From NCBI GenBank assembly GCA_001941065.1, contig MSHJ01000009.1, positions 502,810 to 566,809 of the forward strand: DNA of 64,000 bases, written 5' to 3'. The DNA is from Alistipes sp. Zagget8. GTDB lineage: Bacteria > Bacteroidota > Bacteroidia > Bacteroidales > Rikenellaceae. Position numbers and translations under genes: made by a program. Below, piece by piece: positions 26,178-34,924 of this stretch. Below the pieces are notes generated by a model, which saw only the letters and a list, made by a program, of their open reading frames with translations, was not told where the DNA came from and made no database searches. How positions within the stretch are numbered: position 1 is the stretch's first letter; each line of letters begins with the position of its first letter.

Positions 26178-26903
26178 TCAGTTGACGATGACCGTCGGAA
26201 AGTATTCCCGCAGCAGCGCCGCGGCGCGGTCGAGTTGTTCGGGAGAGTTCTCCCGCACGTCGCGCAGCCGGTATTCCAGCCCCATCGCCTCGTATTTGTG
26301 GACCCCGAGGGTGTGGTAGGGGAGCAGTTCGACCCGTTCGACGGACTTGTAACCCCCGAGGCGTTCGCCCAGCGTGCGGATGTCGGCCTCGGCGTCGCTG
26401 TATCCCGGCACCAGCACATAACGCAGCCAGAAGGGTTTTTCGTGAGCCTCGAGCCACGCGGCAGTCCGTAATGTCTGGGTGTTCTCGCGTCCGGTGAGGG
26501 CGCGGTGCCGCTCCGGATCGGCCTGCTTCACGTCGAGCAGCACCAGATCGACCAGCCCCAGCAGCTCTTCGACCGCCGGATTCCACACTCCGCCGTTCGT
26601 GTCTATGCAGACGTGGATGCCGGCCTCCTTCAGCGACCGGACCAGCGGAACGAGCTCCGCGGCCTGGAACGTGGGCTCGCCGCCCGAGAAGGTCACGCCG
26701 CCGCGCCGTCCGAAGAACGGTTTCTGGTCGACGGCCATGCGCAGGATCTCCGCGGGGTCGGTCGGTGTGCCCTCTCCGGCCTCGATGGTGTCGGGGTTGG
26801 CGCAGTAGAGGCAGCGGAAATTGCAGCCTTGCAGGAAAACGACGAGCCGGAGTCCCGGCCCGTCGAATGTTCCCATGGATTCGTAGGAATGTACACGAAG
26901 CAT
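26178..26903 (-). CDS. pflA: Pyruvate formate-lyase activating enzyme
   Basis: 241 residues of the radical SAM family. The iron-sulfur motif CNFRCLYC gives the CxxxCxxC triad, preceded by TFDGPGLRLVVFLQGC as in PflA. GGVTFSGGEP is the SAM-contact motif, and HVCIDTNG and LVLLDVK are the later beta strands. The enzyme uses S-adenosylmethionine to abstract a hydrogen from the glycyl radical site of PflB, switching it on anaerobically. It lies 94 bases downstream of pflB on the same strand, separated by a hairpin repeat that may lower its expression compared with pflB. Confidence 0.95.
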   Translation of the reverse strand: MLRVHSYESMGTFDGPGLRLVVFLQGCNFRCLYCANPDTIEAGEGTPTDPAEILRMAVDQKPFFGRRGGVTFSGGEPTFQAAELVPLVRSLKEAGIHVCIDTNGGVWNPAVEELLGLVDLVLLDVKQADPERHRALTGRENTQTLRTAAWLEAHEKPFWLRYVLVPGYSDAEADIRTLGERLGGYKSVERVELLPYHTLGVHKYEAMGLEYRLRDVRENSPEQLDRAAALLREYFPTVIVN

Positions 26904-26971
26904 GATTATTCCTTGTTTTTGAATAAGGGGTTCGGGCGCAAACCGGGTTCTGACAGGTGAATCCGGCTATT

Positions 26972-26998
26972 GCCCCTAAAGGCGGCTTCCTAAGCCGC
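26972..26998 (-). repeat. REP-like hairpin repeat, copy 1
   Basis: On the minus strand: GCGGCTT-AGG-AAGCCGC followed by CTTTAGGGGC, starting in the pflB stop codon. The same design (stem, short A/G loop, TTTAGGGG) occurs at 29421-29449 and 47644-47672. Confidence 0.6.
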
Positions 26999-29226
26999 TA
27001 CATACGCTCGTGAAAACTGCGGCTGATAACTTCCAGCTGGTGTTCGCGGCTCAGCTTCGTGAAATTCACGGCATAGCCCGAGACGCGGATCGTCAGCTGC
27101 GGATACTTTTCGGGGTGCTCCATGGCATCCTCCAGCATCTCGCGGTTCAGCACGTTGACGTTCAGGTGGTGGGCACCCTTCGTAAAGTAGCCGTCGAGCA
27201 TTGTCACGAGGTTGTCGATACGGTCCTCAGCCGTCGGGCCCAGCGATTTGGGCACGATCGAGAAGGTGTTCGAAACGCCGTCCTGCGCGTCGCGGTAGCG
27301 CATCTTGGCCACTGAGGCGAGCGATGCGATGGCGCCGCTCTTGTCGCGGCCGTGCATCGGGTTGGCTCCCGGGGCGAAGGCCACGCCCTTGAGGCGTCCG
27401 TCGGGCGTCGCACCGGTCTTCTTGCCGTACATCACGTTCGAGGTGATCGTGAGCAGCGACAGCGTCGGGCGGGCGTTCTTGTAGACGGGCAGTTTCTTGA
27501 GCTCCTCGCTGAAATAGTAGACGAGGTCCACGCCCAGGTGGTCGACCCGGTCGTCGTTGTTGCCGTAGCAGGGGAATTCACCCTCGATGTCGAAGGCTTC
27601 GGTGAGTCCTTCGGCGTTGCGGCGGGGCGTCACTTTGGCGTATTTGATGGCCGAGAGCGAGTCGAGGGCGATCGAAAGACCGGCCACGCCGTAGGCGAGG
27701 TTGATGCGGGGATCGGTGTCGACGAACGCCATCTGGGCCTTCTCGTAGTAGTACTTGTCGTGCATGTAGTGGATGATGTTCATCGCCTCGTTGTAGATGC
27801 GGGCGATCTCCGTGAGCACCATCTTGTAGTTGCGCATCACCTCCTCGAAGCGCAGCGGACCCTCCGAGAGGGCCGGGATGCCCTTGACCATCAGCGTGCC
27901 GGTGTTCTCGCAGCGGCCGCCGTTGATGGCCAGCAGCAGGGCCTTGGCCAGGTTGGTGCGGGCGCCGAAGAACTGAATCTGGCGGCCGATGTCCTGATAC
28001 GATACGCAGCAGGCGATGCCGTAGTCGTCCGAGTGGCGGACCTCACGCATCAGGTCGTCGTTCTCGTACTGGATCGAGCTGGTGTCGGCCGAAACCTTGG
28101 CGCAGAAATCCTTGAATCCCTGCGGCAGTTCGGGGCTCCAGAGCACCGTGAGGTTGGGCTCGGGCGAAGCGCCGAGGTTGTAGAGCGTCTGCAGGAAGCG
28201 GAACGAGGTTTTGGTGACTTTCGTGCGGCCGTCGTTGAAGCGTCCGCCGAGGGCCTCGGTCACCCACGTGGGGTCGCCGGCGAAGATGTCGTTGTAGGAC
28301 TGCATGCGCAGGTGGCGCACCATGCGCAGCTTGATGACGAACTGGTCGATCAGCTCCTGGGCGAACGACTCGTCGATTGCGCCGTGTGCCAGGTCGTATT
28401 CGATGAAGATGTCGAGGAACGACGATACGTTACCCAGCGACATGGCGGCTCCGTCCTGCTCCTTGACGGCGGCCAGGTAGGCCATGTAGACCCACTGCAC
28501 GGCCTCCTGGGCCGAGTGTGCCGGACGGCTGAGGTCCAGGCCGTAGTATTCGCCCATCGTGCGGATGTCCTTCAGGGCCTTGATCTGCTCGGCGACCTCT
28601 TCGCGCAGGCGGATGCGGGCGTCGGTCATCGGGCCGGTGAGGTTGCGCAGGTCCTCCTGCTTGGCCTCGATCAGGCGGTCGGTGCCGTAGAGGGCCAGAC
28701 GGCGGTAGTCGCCGATGATGCGGCCGCGGGCGTAGTTGTCCGGAAGCCCCGTCAGGAATCCCAGCGAGCGGAACGAACGGATCTCCTCGGTGTAAACGTC
28801 GAATACGCCGTCGTTGTGGGTCTTGCGGTAGTGGGTGAAGATGTCCCTGACTTTCTCGTCCACCTCCACGCCGTTCTCCTTGCAGGCACGCGATACGACG
28901 TTGATGCCGCCGAAGGGTTTGATGGCTCGTTTGAGCAGTTCGTCGGTCTGCAGGCCGACGATCAGTTCGTTTTCCCGGTCGATGTAGCCGGCCTTGTGCG
29001 ACGTGATGGTCGAGACGGTCTTGTTGTCCAGCGAGCGGACGCCGTTATGCTGACGCTCCTCTTCGAGGGCCTTGAGACAGAGGTTCCAGATGTGTTTCGT
29101 GCGTTCGGTCGGTCCCTGAAGGAACGAGGCGTCGCCCAGATAGGGGGTGATGTTCGTCTGCACGAAGCTCGTAACGTTGATTTCTTTGCTCCAAAGCCCG
29201 TCGATAAAGGTTTTGTTCAGTTCCAT
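26998..29226 (-). CDS. pflB: Formate C-acetyltransferase (pyruvate formate-lyase)
   Basis: 742 residues, the usual PflB length. The adjacent active-site cysteines are at 406-407 (YGIACCVS), and the glycyl radical is at Gly717 in RVSGYAVNF near the C-terminus. The enzyme converts pyruvate and CoA to acetyl-CoA and formate in the cytoplasm during anaerobic growth, using radical chemistry initiated by the PflA encoded just downstream. The initiating ATG at 29226 follows a strong promoter about 50 bases upstream. No oxygen-regulator site is obvious. The sequence looks intact. Confidence 0.97.
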   Translation of the reverse strand: MELNKTFIDGLWSKEINVTSFVQTNITPYLGDASFLQGPTERTKHIWNLCLKALEEERQHNGVRSLDNKTVSTITSHKAGYIDRENELIVGLQTDELLKRAIKPFGGINVVSRACKENGVEVDEKVRDIFTHYRKTHNDGVFDVYTEEIRSFRSLGFLTGLPDNYARGRIIGDYRRLALYGTDRLIEAKQEDLRNLTGPMTDARIRLREEVAEQIKALKDIRTMGEYYGLDLSRPAHSAQEAVQWVYMAYLAAVKEQDGAAMSLGNVSSFLDIFIEYDLAHGAIDESFAQELIDQFVIKLRMVRHLRMQSYNDIFAGDPTWVTEALGGRFNDGRTKVTKTSFRFLQTLYNLGASPEPNLTVLWSPELPQGFKDFCAKVSADTSSIQYENDDLMREVRHSDDYGIACCVSYQDIGRQIQFFGARTNLAKALLLAINGGRCENTGTLMVKGIPALSEGPLRFEEVMRNYKMVLTEIARIYNEAMNIIHYMHDKYYYEKAQMAFVDTDPRINLAYGVAGLSIALDSLSAIKYAKVTPRRNAEGLTEAFDIEGEFPCYGNNDDRVDHLGVDLVYYFSEELKKLPVYKNARPTLSLLTITSNVMYGKKTGATPDGRLKGVAFAPGANPMHGRDKSGAIASLASVAKMRYRDAQDGVSNTFSIVPKSLGPTAEDRIDNLVTMLDGYFTKGAHHLNVNVLNREMLEDAMEHPEKYPQLTIRVSGYAVNFTKLSREHQLEVISRSFHERM

Positions 29227-29277
29227 AGATAAATGATATTGTTCGTTTTGAGATTATAATTGTCCTATTTCGGCCTG

Positions 29278-29310
29278 CAAAGATACGTTATTTTTTTCAC
29301 ACTAACCAAA
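29278..29310 (-). promoter_or_regulatory. pflB promoter
   Basis: On the minus strand: TTTGG (29306-29310), a 20-base spacer and TATCTTTG (29278-29285), about 50 bases before the start codon. It is a very good match to the Bacteroidetes consensus. Confidence 0.8.
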
Positions 29311-29420
29311 GGGCGCTTACAAATTTTTATAAAAATTTAAAAAATACCTACGATCAGGTACCGGAGGCGTCTGAATCCGGGGGCGATCGTTATTTCGGGC
29401 GGTCGTGGCCCTGCTTTTGC

Positions 29421-29449
29421 CCCGGCTAAGAGCCGGGTTTTAGGGGGCG
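29421..29449 (+). repeat. REP-like hairpin repeat, copy 2
   Basis: Stem CCCGGCT-AAG-AGCCGGG followed by TTTTAGGGGGCG. No rightward gene ends here, so the element is a dispersed repeat and not simply a terminator. Confidence 0.6.
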
Positions 29450-29516
29450 GTGGCAGGTTGGAGTGGTTCGGAGTCGGATACGCGCTTTCAGGCTTTTCCC
29501 GTTCGGCAAAATTGCG

Positions 29517-29614
29517 TACCTTTGGTGCCGTAACGGCACTTTTAGGAGATCGGAAGGTTTTGCCGTACCGTGCGCAATCCGGTTTTGGAACTGCCTGGCT
29601 TTTTCGTATCTTTG
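29517..29614 (+). promoter_or_regulatory. Conserved promoter/leader element, copy A
   Basis: TACCTTTG (29517-29524) is followed directly by the palindrome GTGCCGTAACGGCAC (29525-29539). About 40 bases on come CCGGTTTTG (29579-29587) and CCTGGCTTTTTC (29594-29605). In this copy TTTG at 29584, a 19-base spacer and TATCTTTG at 29607-29614 form a second, perfect promoter 21 bases before the DUF2721 start. Copy B lies at 49351-49438 with nearly the same length and order. Confidence 0.6.
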
Positions 29615-29635
29615 GACCGTAAAATCCCGACGACG

Positions 29636-30034
29636 ATGGAAGAATTGACTTTGACGACTCCCGCCCTGCTGTTTTCGGCCGTGTCGCTGATCCTGCTGGC
29701 CTACACGAACCGGTTTCTCTCCTATGCGCAGCTGGTGCGCACGCTCAAGGAGCAGCATCTGCAGCACCCTTCGAAGGTCACGCGTGCGCAGATCGACAAC
29801 CTCCGCCGCCGGCTTCACCTCACGCGCTCGATGCAGGCGCTGGGCGTCTCGAGCCTGTTTCTCTGCGTGGTGACGATGTTCCTGATTTATGTGGGGTGGA
29901 TTCTCCTTTCGGCCTATGTCTTCGGGGCGGCCTTGCTGCTGCTGATCGCCTCGCTGGGCGTTTCGCTCTGGGAAATACAGATTTCGGTCCGGGCGCTCGA
30001 CATCCATCTGAAAGATATGGAAAAGCCTGTTTAA
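29636..30034 (+). CDS. DUF2721 family small membrane protein
   Basis: 132 residues from the ATG at 29636, placed just after the promoter at 29584-29614. There is an N-terminal hydrophobic segment (ALLFSAVSLILLAY), a charged helical stretch (QLVRTLKEQHLQHPSKVTRAQIDNLRRRLHLTRSM) and two further membrane helices (LFLCVVTMFLIYVGWIL; AYVFGAALLLLIASLGV), ending in EIQISVRALDIHL. This is the topology of the DUF2721 family, whose function is unknown. It is transcribed alone; the next gene is convergent. Its stop codon lies within a degenerate copy of the hairpin repeat described at 47644. Confidence 0.7.
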   Translation: MEELTLTTPALLFSAVSLILLAYTNRFLSYAQLVRTLKEQHLQHPSKVTRAQIDNLRRRLHLTRSMQALGVSSLFLCVVTMFLIYVGWILLSAYVFGAALLLLIASLGVSLWEIQISVRALDIHLKDMEKPV

Positions 30035-30184
30035 GAAGCGGGATTCAGAGGGACCGTATTCAGGTATGCATACCAGAAAAACGAAGATGCCGCGACATCC
30101 CGTCACTGCATCTCCCACTAACCTACTTATGTAACCTAAAACCAACTTGTGAATCCGGTTCCCCGGTTTTCACATGACAAAGAT

Positions 30185-30219
30185 ACGGGGCCGTCGTTTC
30201 AGCGAAATGACGGCCCCGT
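30185..30219 (-). terminator. Hairpin at the end of the pit gene
   Basis: A 16-bp stem ACGGGGCCGTCGTTTC / GAAATGACGGCCCCGT with a 3-base loop lies 10 bases after the phosphate transporter stop. The T run on the leftward side is weak (TATCTTTG), so termination may be incomplete. Confidence 0.65.
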
Positions 30220-30229
30220 TACATTCGTG

Positions 30230-32455
30230 TTACTTCTGCTGTTCCAGGAAATAATGCTGCGATTTCAGGAGGTTCCGCGACTGGAGTATCATCGTCTTGG
30301 TCTCGTTGAGGATCGTCAGGTAGAGCACGCTGGCCCGGGTGCTGCCCGAAGGATTGCTGTTGATGCGCCGCAGCTGGCTCTTGATCGCCTCGACGATTGT
30401 GTCGAAGAGCTTGTCGCGCATCACGAGCACCATATCGAGGTCCGAAAAGTCCTTCGTCGAGAGCATGTCGTTGATCTTGTCGAAGATGGCCTCCACCTCG
30501 TCGTTGACGCGCATCAGGTCGACGATCTGTTCTTTCGACAGCCCCTCGTGGTTGTTGTCGATGTGTTCGAACGCGGGCCGCGTGATGTGAATCAGCGCCT
30601 TGGTCACCTCCGAGAGGTAGTCCGTAACTTGTACGTAGAAATGCCCCGTATCGATGTCGCAGCGCTGCAGGCGGCGCAGTGTGGGCATGATGTTGTATTT
30701 GCGGGCGCGGGCGTCTTCGAAGAGCTTGTTCGAGTCGCGGACCATCTCTTTCAGCACCTTGCGGTTCTCCTTGAAGACGGCGACCAGCGTGCGGTTGTAG
30801 ATGCGCGTGACCTCCTGCATCGTCGTGCAGACCTCGCCGATGCAGGCGCACAGCACCTCGTCGGGGGTCTCGGCGGTGTCGAGCGGCAGCAGTTCTTTCT
30901 CGGCCTCCTCTTTGAGTTCGGGGCTTTTGCGGTGGCTGCGGACGAGCAGCCAGAGGCAGAGCAGCGTGAGCGCCGCCACGGCGATCCAGCCGCCCCACAG
31001 CAGCAGGGCCGTCACGATCAGCGCGATAAGGAATCCCCCGAGCGCCGTGATGAACCATCCCGAGATCACGGCCATCACGCCCGTGATGCGGTAGACGGCG
31101 CTTTCGCGGCCCCACGAACGGTCGGCGAGCGACGAGCCCATCGCCACCATGAAGACCACGTAGGTCGTCGACAGCGGCAGTTTGTAGGAGGTGGCGATGG
31201 CGATCAGGATCGACGCGGCGGTGAGGTTCACCACGGCGCGGATCATGTCGTAGGGGGCCGACGAGCGCTCCTCGGCGGGCAGCGGTTCGAAGCGGCGGTC
31301 GACGGCCTTCTGTACCCGCGACGGGATCAGTCCGGTCCACATGGTGTTCATCACCAGCGTGGCGCGCACGAGGCTGCGGGAGATGAAGGTCGAACCGAAA
31401 CGCTCGTCGCCCTCGTGCTGCGAGGCGAGCGAAAGTTCGGTCTCGGTGACGTGCTGCGATTTTTTCGAGAAGAAGAGCGTCAGCACCATAATCAGCCCCG
31501 AGATGCCCAGCAGCAGGAAATTTGCGCGTGCGGGTCCTTCGAGAGCCCCCATCATCATCGTCTCGCTGCCCGCCTCGCCGGCGATTCGCCAGGCGTCGTA
31601 GCCGGCCAGCGGCACGCCGATGAAATTCACCAGGTCGTTGCCCGCGAAGGCCAGCGCCAGCGAGAAGGTGCCCGAGAGGATGGTGATGCGCATGATGTTG
31701 AGCCGCATACGCTGGAAAATATAGAGGATGAGCGCGGCGGCGGCCCAGAAGACCACGAGCGTCAGTACGACGTGTTCCCCGACGTATTCCGAGACGGAGG
31801 TGGGGATAAGTCCCGAGCTTTTCAACCCCTTGAACAGGGCGAAATAGAGGATGCCGGCCAGCGAGATGCCGCACCAGACGGCTCCCCAGCGGCGGAATAC
31901 GGCGGCGTAGCGGAACGAGAAGATCAGGCGCGAGACGTACATGAAGATCGTTCCCGTCACGAAGGCCAGCGCCACCGACAAGAGGATCGCCGCGATGATG
32001 ACCATCGCCTTGCCCGTGTTGATGAACTGCGAGAGGTCCTGCAGCGAGGAGCCCGGGTCCCCGGCGATGCGGAACAGCGCGGCGGCCACGGCGGCGCCCA
32101 GCAGTCCGAAGACCATTGACACGGTGGTCGAGGTGGGCAATCCCAGCGTGTTGTAGAGGTCCAGCAGCAGCACGTTGCCCAGCATCATGCCCAAGAAGAG
32201 CATCATGATCTCCTGAAAGGAGAACTGCCCGGGGTAGAAGACGCCGCTGCGGGCGACCTCCATCATGCCGCTCGAGGTGAGCGTGCCGACGAGAATGCCG
32301 GCAGCCGCGACCCAGAGGATCACGCGGCGCGGCGCGACCTTCGAACCCAGGGCCGAGTTGAGGAAATTGACGGCGTCGTTGGCGACGCCCACGACGATGC
32401 CCATCACGGCCAGCAGGGCCAGGATGACGACGATTGCGGTGAAAAGTGGAGACAT
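30230..32455 (-). CDS. Inorganic phosphate transporter, PiT family, with PhoU-like C-terminus
   Basis: 741 residues. The two PiT signatures are present: VVGVANDAVNFLNSALGSKVAP near residue 20, and the second repeat with AFAGNDLVNFIGVPLAG. PTSTTVSMVFGL and LSTTYVVFMVAMGSS are the matching inner helices. The protein couples phosphate uptake across the inner membrane to H+ or Na+. After the last helices (about residue 520) a soluble helical domain of about 200 residues resembles PhoU, common in Bacteroidetes Pit proteins and likely regulatory. Three Pho-box-like repeats precede its promoter, and a PhoR/PhoB pair is encoded upstream, so phosphate control is likely. Confidence 0.9.
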   Translation of the reverse strand: MSPLFTAIVVILALLAVMGIVVGVANDAVNFLNSALGSKVAPRRVILWVAAAGILVGTLTSSGMMEVARSGVFYPGQFSFQEIMMLFLGMMLGNVLLLDLYNTLGLPTSTTVSMVFGLLGAAVAAALFRIAGDPGSSLQDLSQFINTGKAMVIIAAILLSVALAFVTGTIFMYVSRLIFSFRYAAVFRRWGAVWCGISLAGILYFALFKGLKSSGLIPTSVSEYVGEHVVLTLVVFWAAAALILYIFQRMRLNIMRITILSGTFSLALAFAGNDLVNFIGVPLAGYDAWRIAGEAGSETMMMGALEGPARANFLLLGISGLIMVLTLFFSKKSQHVTETELSLASQHEGDERFGSTFISRSLVRATLVMNTMWTGLIPSRVQKAVDRRFEPLPAEERSSAPYDMIRAVVNLTAASILIAIATSYKLPLSTTYVVFMVAMGSSLADRSWGRESAVYRITGVMAVISGWFITALGGFLIALIVTALLLWGGWIAVAALTLLCLWLLVRSHRKSPELKEEAEKELLPLDTAETPDEVLCACIGEVCTTMQEVTRIYNRTLVAVFKENRKVLKEMVRDSNKLFEDARARKYNIMPTLRRLQRCDIDTGHFYVQVTDYLSEVTKALIHITRPAFEHIDNNHEGLSKEQIVDLMRVNDEVEAIFDKINDMLSTKDFSDLDMVLVMRDKLFDTIVEAIKSQLRRINSNPSGSTRASVLYLTILNETKTMILQSRNLLKSQHYFLEQQK

Positions 32456-32497
32456 AGTGTATCCGGTTTCGTGATTGTTAACGGTATTTTACCGTTG

Positions 32498-32542
32498 CAA
32501 AGGTCCGAAACGGATGTTACAAAGGTGTTACGGGGATGTTGC
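32498..32542 (-). promoter_or_regulatory. Pho-box-like triple repeat and -7 element of the pit gene
   Basis: Plus-strand TGTTAC (32515), TGTTAC (32526) and TGTTGC (32537) are direct repeats spaced exactly 11 bases apart, the PhoB half-site spacing. Nine bases nearer the gene lies CAAAGGTC (leftward GACCTTTG), a near -7 box, so the repeats take the place of the -33 element as in PhoB-activated promoters. The gene starts 43 bases further on. Confidence 0.6.
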
Positions 32543-32600
32543 GGCGGGGTGAAAATTACTGAATGGCGGCAAAAAAAGTCCGAAATCCGACCGCATGGCG

Positions 32601-32665
32601 ATCCCCCCCCCGCCTTGGCGGGGGGGGTCCAATTTGTAAACGTAGCCAAAGGCTGCGAATACGAC
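32601..32665 (+). repeat. GC-rich palindromic repeat, divergent copy
   Basis: Nine C and eight G flank GCCTTGGC, then comes TCCAATTTGTAAACG and GCGAATACGAC. The tail TTTGTAAACG...GCGAATACGAC matches the copy at 44249-44320. The long C and G runs invite slippage. Confidence 0.55.
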
Positions 32666-32693
32666 TGGACGGGATGGCGGACGGTGGATCGGG

Positions 32694-34142
32694 CTAACCG
32701 TGCTTCTTCAGCGTAAATACGAATTCCAGTCCGCCGCGGTCGCGGTTGCGGGCCGTGATGGTGCCGCCGTGGAACATCACGGCGTTCTTGACGATGGCCA
32801 GTCCCAGTCCCGTGCCGCCCTGCTTGCGCGAACGGCCCTTGTCGATGCGGTAGAAACGCTCGAAGATGTGCGGCAGGTGCTCCTCGCCGATGCCGATGCC
32901 GTTGTCCGCAAAGAGAATCGTGCACTCCTCGGGGGTGTCGTCGATGAGGCGGATGAAGATGTCGCGGCCCCCGGAGTAGGCGGCGGCGTTGTCCGCGAGG
33001 TTGCGGAACACCGATGCCAGCAGCGAGGGGTTTCCCTCGACCTCGACCTGCCGGGGAAAGTCGATGTTCACGCGCAGACGCTGGTCGGCGGGTTTCAGCT
33101 CCATGTCGGCGGCCGTTTCGGCTATCAGTTCGTTGAGCGACACGCACTCTTTCCGGATTACCTGGCTCGCCTCGTCCATACGCGTCATGGTCGAAATGTC
33201 GGCCAGCAGGCTGCGCAGGCGTTCGGTCTGCGCGGCGCTCTTTTCCAGAAAGTCCGTGCGCTTTCCGGCATCGAGGTCCGGATTGGCCAGCAGGGTTTCC
33301 AGATAGCCCTGAATCGCCGCCACGGGGGTTTTCAGTTCGTGGTTGATGTTGTTCGTCAGCTGTTTCTTGATGCGTATCTTCTCCTGCTCTTCGTGCAGGG
33401 CGAGGGCATGCTCGCGGTCGCGGTCGGCGGTGGTCTTCTGCAGCCGCGCGTAAAGGCGGATGATGTGCTGTGAAATGTCGCCCAGTTCGTCGTGGGGGAA
33501 ATCCGTGCGTTCGTCGATTCGTTCGCCCCGCTCGGCGCGTTCGGCAAATTCGTTGAGCCGCGTGATGTTCTGCCCCAGGCGGCGGGTGGCGAAATAGCCT
33601 GCGACGCTCATCAGCAGCGTGACTCCCAGCATGAACCAGAGGAATTCGCGGTCGGCGGCCAGCACCTCGCTCAGCGGCACCGAGTAGGGTACGGCCGTGC
33701 GGACGATGCAGCGGTCGCCGAGCATCGCCGAATAGAAATAGTTGCGTTGGGTGCTCTCGGAATGGCGGCGGATGGTGTAACCCGTGCCGCGGGCCACGGC
33801 TTCGGCCACCTCGGGGCGGTCGAGATGGTTCGAGGCGGGCAGCGTGTCGAGCGAGTTGTCGAACCGGACGCGCCCGTCGCGGTCGATGATTGTCACGCGC
33901 AGGTCGCCGAAGGCGTTGTTCTGGCGGGCGATGAAGGCTTCGGGGGCGGTTCCCTCGTCCACGGCATCGAGCATCCGCAGGTTGAGGAGCTGCAGCCGCG
34001 CATTGAGCTGCTCGGCCTTGAAATGCTTTTCGCGGCCGTACTGGAACAGGACGAAACACGCCACCAGCGTCCACGAAAAGACCAGCAGCAGCAGGAACAG
34101 CCGCCGGTGGTAGGAGAGCCTACTCCTCAAAGCCGTAACCAT
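32694..34142 (-). CDS. phoR: PhoR-like sensor histidine kinase
   Basis: 482 residues. Membrane helix 1 (LFLLLLVFSWTLVACFVLF), a periplasmic sensor of about 130 residues and membrane helix 2 (FLWFMLGVTLLMSVAGYF) lead into a HAMP-like linker. The H-box NNINHELKTPVAAIQGY has phospho-acceptor His268, followed by N-box RNLADNAAAYS and G-boxes DNGIGIGEEHLPHIFERFYRID and GGTGLGLAI. It autophosphorylates and drives the response regulator encoded immediately upstream, overlapping it by 23 bases. Adjacent location to the pit gene and its Pho-box-like repeats makes phosphate sensing the best guess. Confidence 0.85.
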   Translation of the reverse strand: MVTALRSRLSYHRRLFLLLLVFSWTLVACFVLFQYGREKHFKAEQLNARLQLLNLRMLDAVDEGTAPEAFIARQNNAFGDLRVTIIDRDGRVRFDNSLDTLPASNHLDRPEVAEAVARGTGYTIRRHSESTQRNYFYSAMLGDRCIVRTAVPYSVPLSEVLAADREFLWFMLGVTLLMSVAGYFATRRLGQNITRLNEFAERAERGERIDERTDFPHDELGDISQHIIRLYARLQKTTADRDREHALALHEEQEKIRIKKQLTNNINHELKTPVAAIQGYLETLLANPDLDAGKRTDFLEKSAAQTERLRSLLADISTMTRMDEASQVIRKECVSLNELIAETAADMELKPADQRLRVNIDFPRQVEVEGNPSLLASVFRNLADNAAAYSGGRDIFIRLIDDTPEECTILFADNGIGIGEEHLPHIFERFYRIDKGRSRKQGGTGLGLAIVKNAVMFHGGTITARNRDRGGLEFVFTLKKHG

Positions 34143-34800
34143 AGCCCAGTCGCGTTACGATGTGGTCGCCGTAGGGTCCGATCTTGCGGCGCAGGCGCGT
34201 GATGTTGACATCGACGGTGCGGTCGAGCACGATCACCTCGTCGCTCCAGATGCGGCGCAGGATCTCCTCGCGCGAGAAGATCACGCCCCGGTGGGTGAGC
34301 AGCAGGGCCAGTATTTCGAACTCCTTCTTGGTGAGCGCGAGCTCCTTGCCGTCCAGCGTGCAGACCTTGCGCCGGAGGTCCATTCTGAGCCCTTCGAAGG
34401 CGATTGTCTCCTGCTCGGCCGGGGCGTCGGCCGTGCGGCGCAGGACGCTCCGCACGCGGGCCAGCACCTCGCGCACCGAAAACGGCTTCGGGATGTAGTC
34501 GTCGGCCCCGAGGTTCAATCCGGCGACCGTGTCGTCCTCGGTGTCTTTCGCCGTGCAGAAGATCACCGGAACCTTCGCCGTTTCGGGGTTGGCCTTCAGC
34601 AGCTGGGCCATCCGGAAGCCGCTCATCTCGCCCATCATGACGTCGAGCAGGATCAGCGAATAACGCTCGGGGTGCATCCCGAGGGCCTGTTCGGCGCTGT
34701 ACGCCACGTCGGCCTCATAACCCTCGACCTCGAGGTTGAACTGCAGGATTTCGCACAGCGACTCTTCGTCGTCGACCACCAGGATTTTGTGTTTTGCCAT
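34120..34800 (-). CDS. phoB: PhoB/OmpR-family response regulator
   Basis: 226 residues from the ATG at 34800 (MAKHKILVVDDEE). The frame is open upstream but without homology. The receiver domain has the acidic pair DDE, phospho-acceptor Asp53 in LILLDVMMG, and Lys in IPKPFS. The C-terminal winged helix spans about residues 130-226 (ALTKKEFEILALLLTHRGVIFSREEI, RTVDVNITRLRRKIG, VTRLGYGYGF). It is transcribed with the overlapping kinase gene. A -7 box (leftward TAATTTTG, 34825-34832) and a single TGTTAC half-site at 34848 lie just upstream, compatible with weak self-regulation. The phosphate role is inferred from the neighbouring transporter. Confidence 0.85.
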   Translation of the reverse strand: MAKHKILVVDDEESLCEILQFNLEVEGYEADVAYSAEQALGMHPERYSLILLDVMMGEMSGFRMAQLLKANPETAKVPVIFCTAKDTEDDTVAGLNLGADDYIPKPFSVREVLARVRSVLRRTADAPAEQETIAFEGLRMDLRRKVCTLDGKELALTKKEFEILALLLTHRGVIFSREEILRRIWSDEVIVLDRTVDVNITRLRRKIGPYGDHIVTRLGYGYGFEE

Positions 34801-34924
34801 AAATTCGGGGTTTTGAATCCAGGTCAAAATTACGCAACATTCACGGATGTTACACGCCCCGCGGGGATATTTAACCGAAATGTAATAAATCCCCGGCCTG
34901 CTTTCCGCTCGTAAGACGGGCGCC

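Larger units (their letters stand above)
29227..29635. other. Intergenic region between pflB and the DUF2721 gene
   Basis: This 409-base stretch holds no convincing gene. It carries the leftward pflB promoter, an AT-rich block (29286-29345), a REP-like hairpin repeat (29421-29449), and from 29517 a conserved promoter/leader element that recurs upstream of ridA. Confidence 0.7.
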
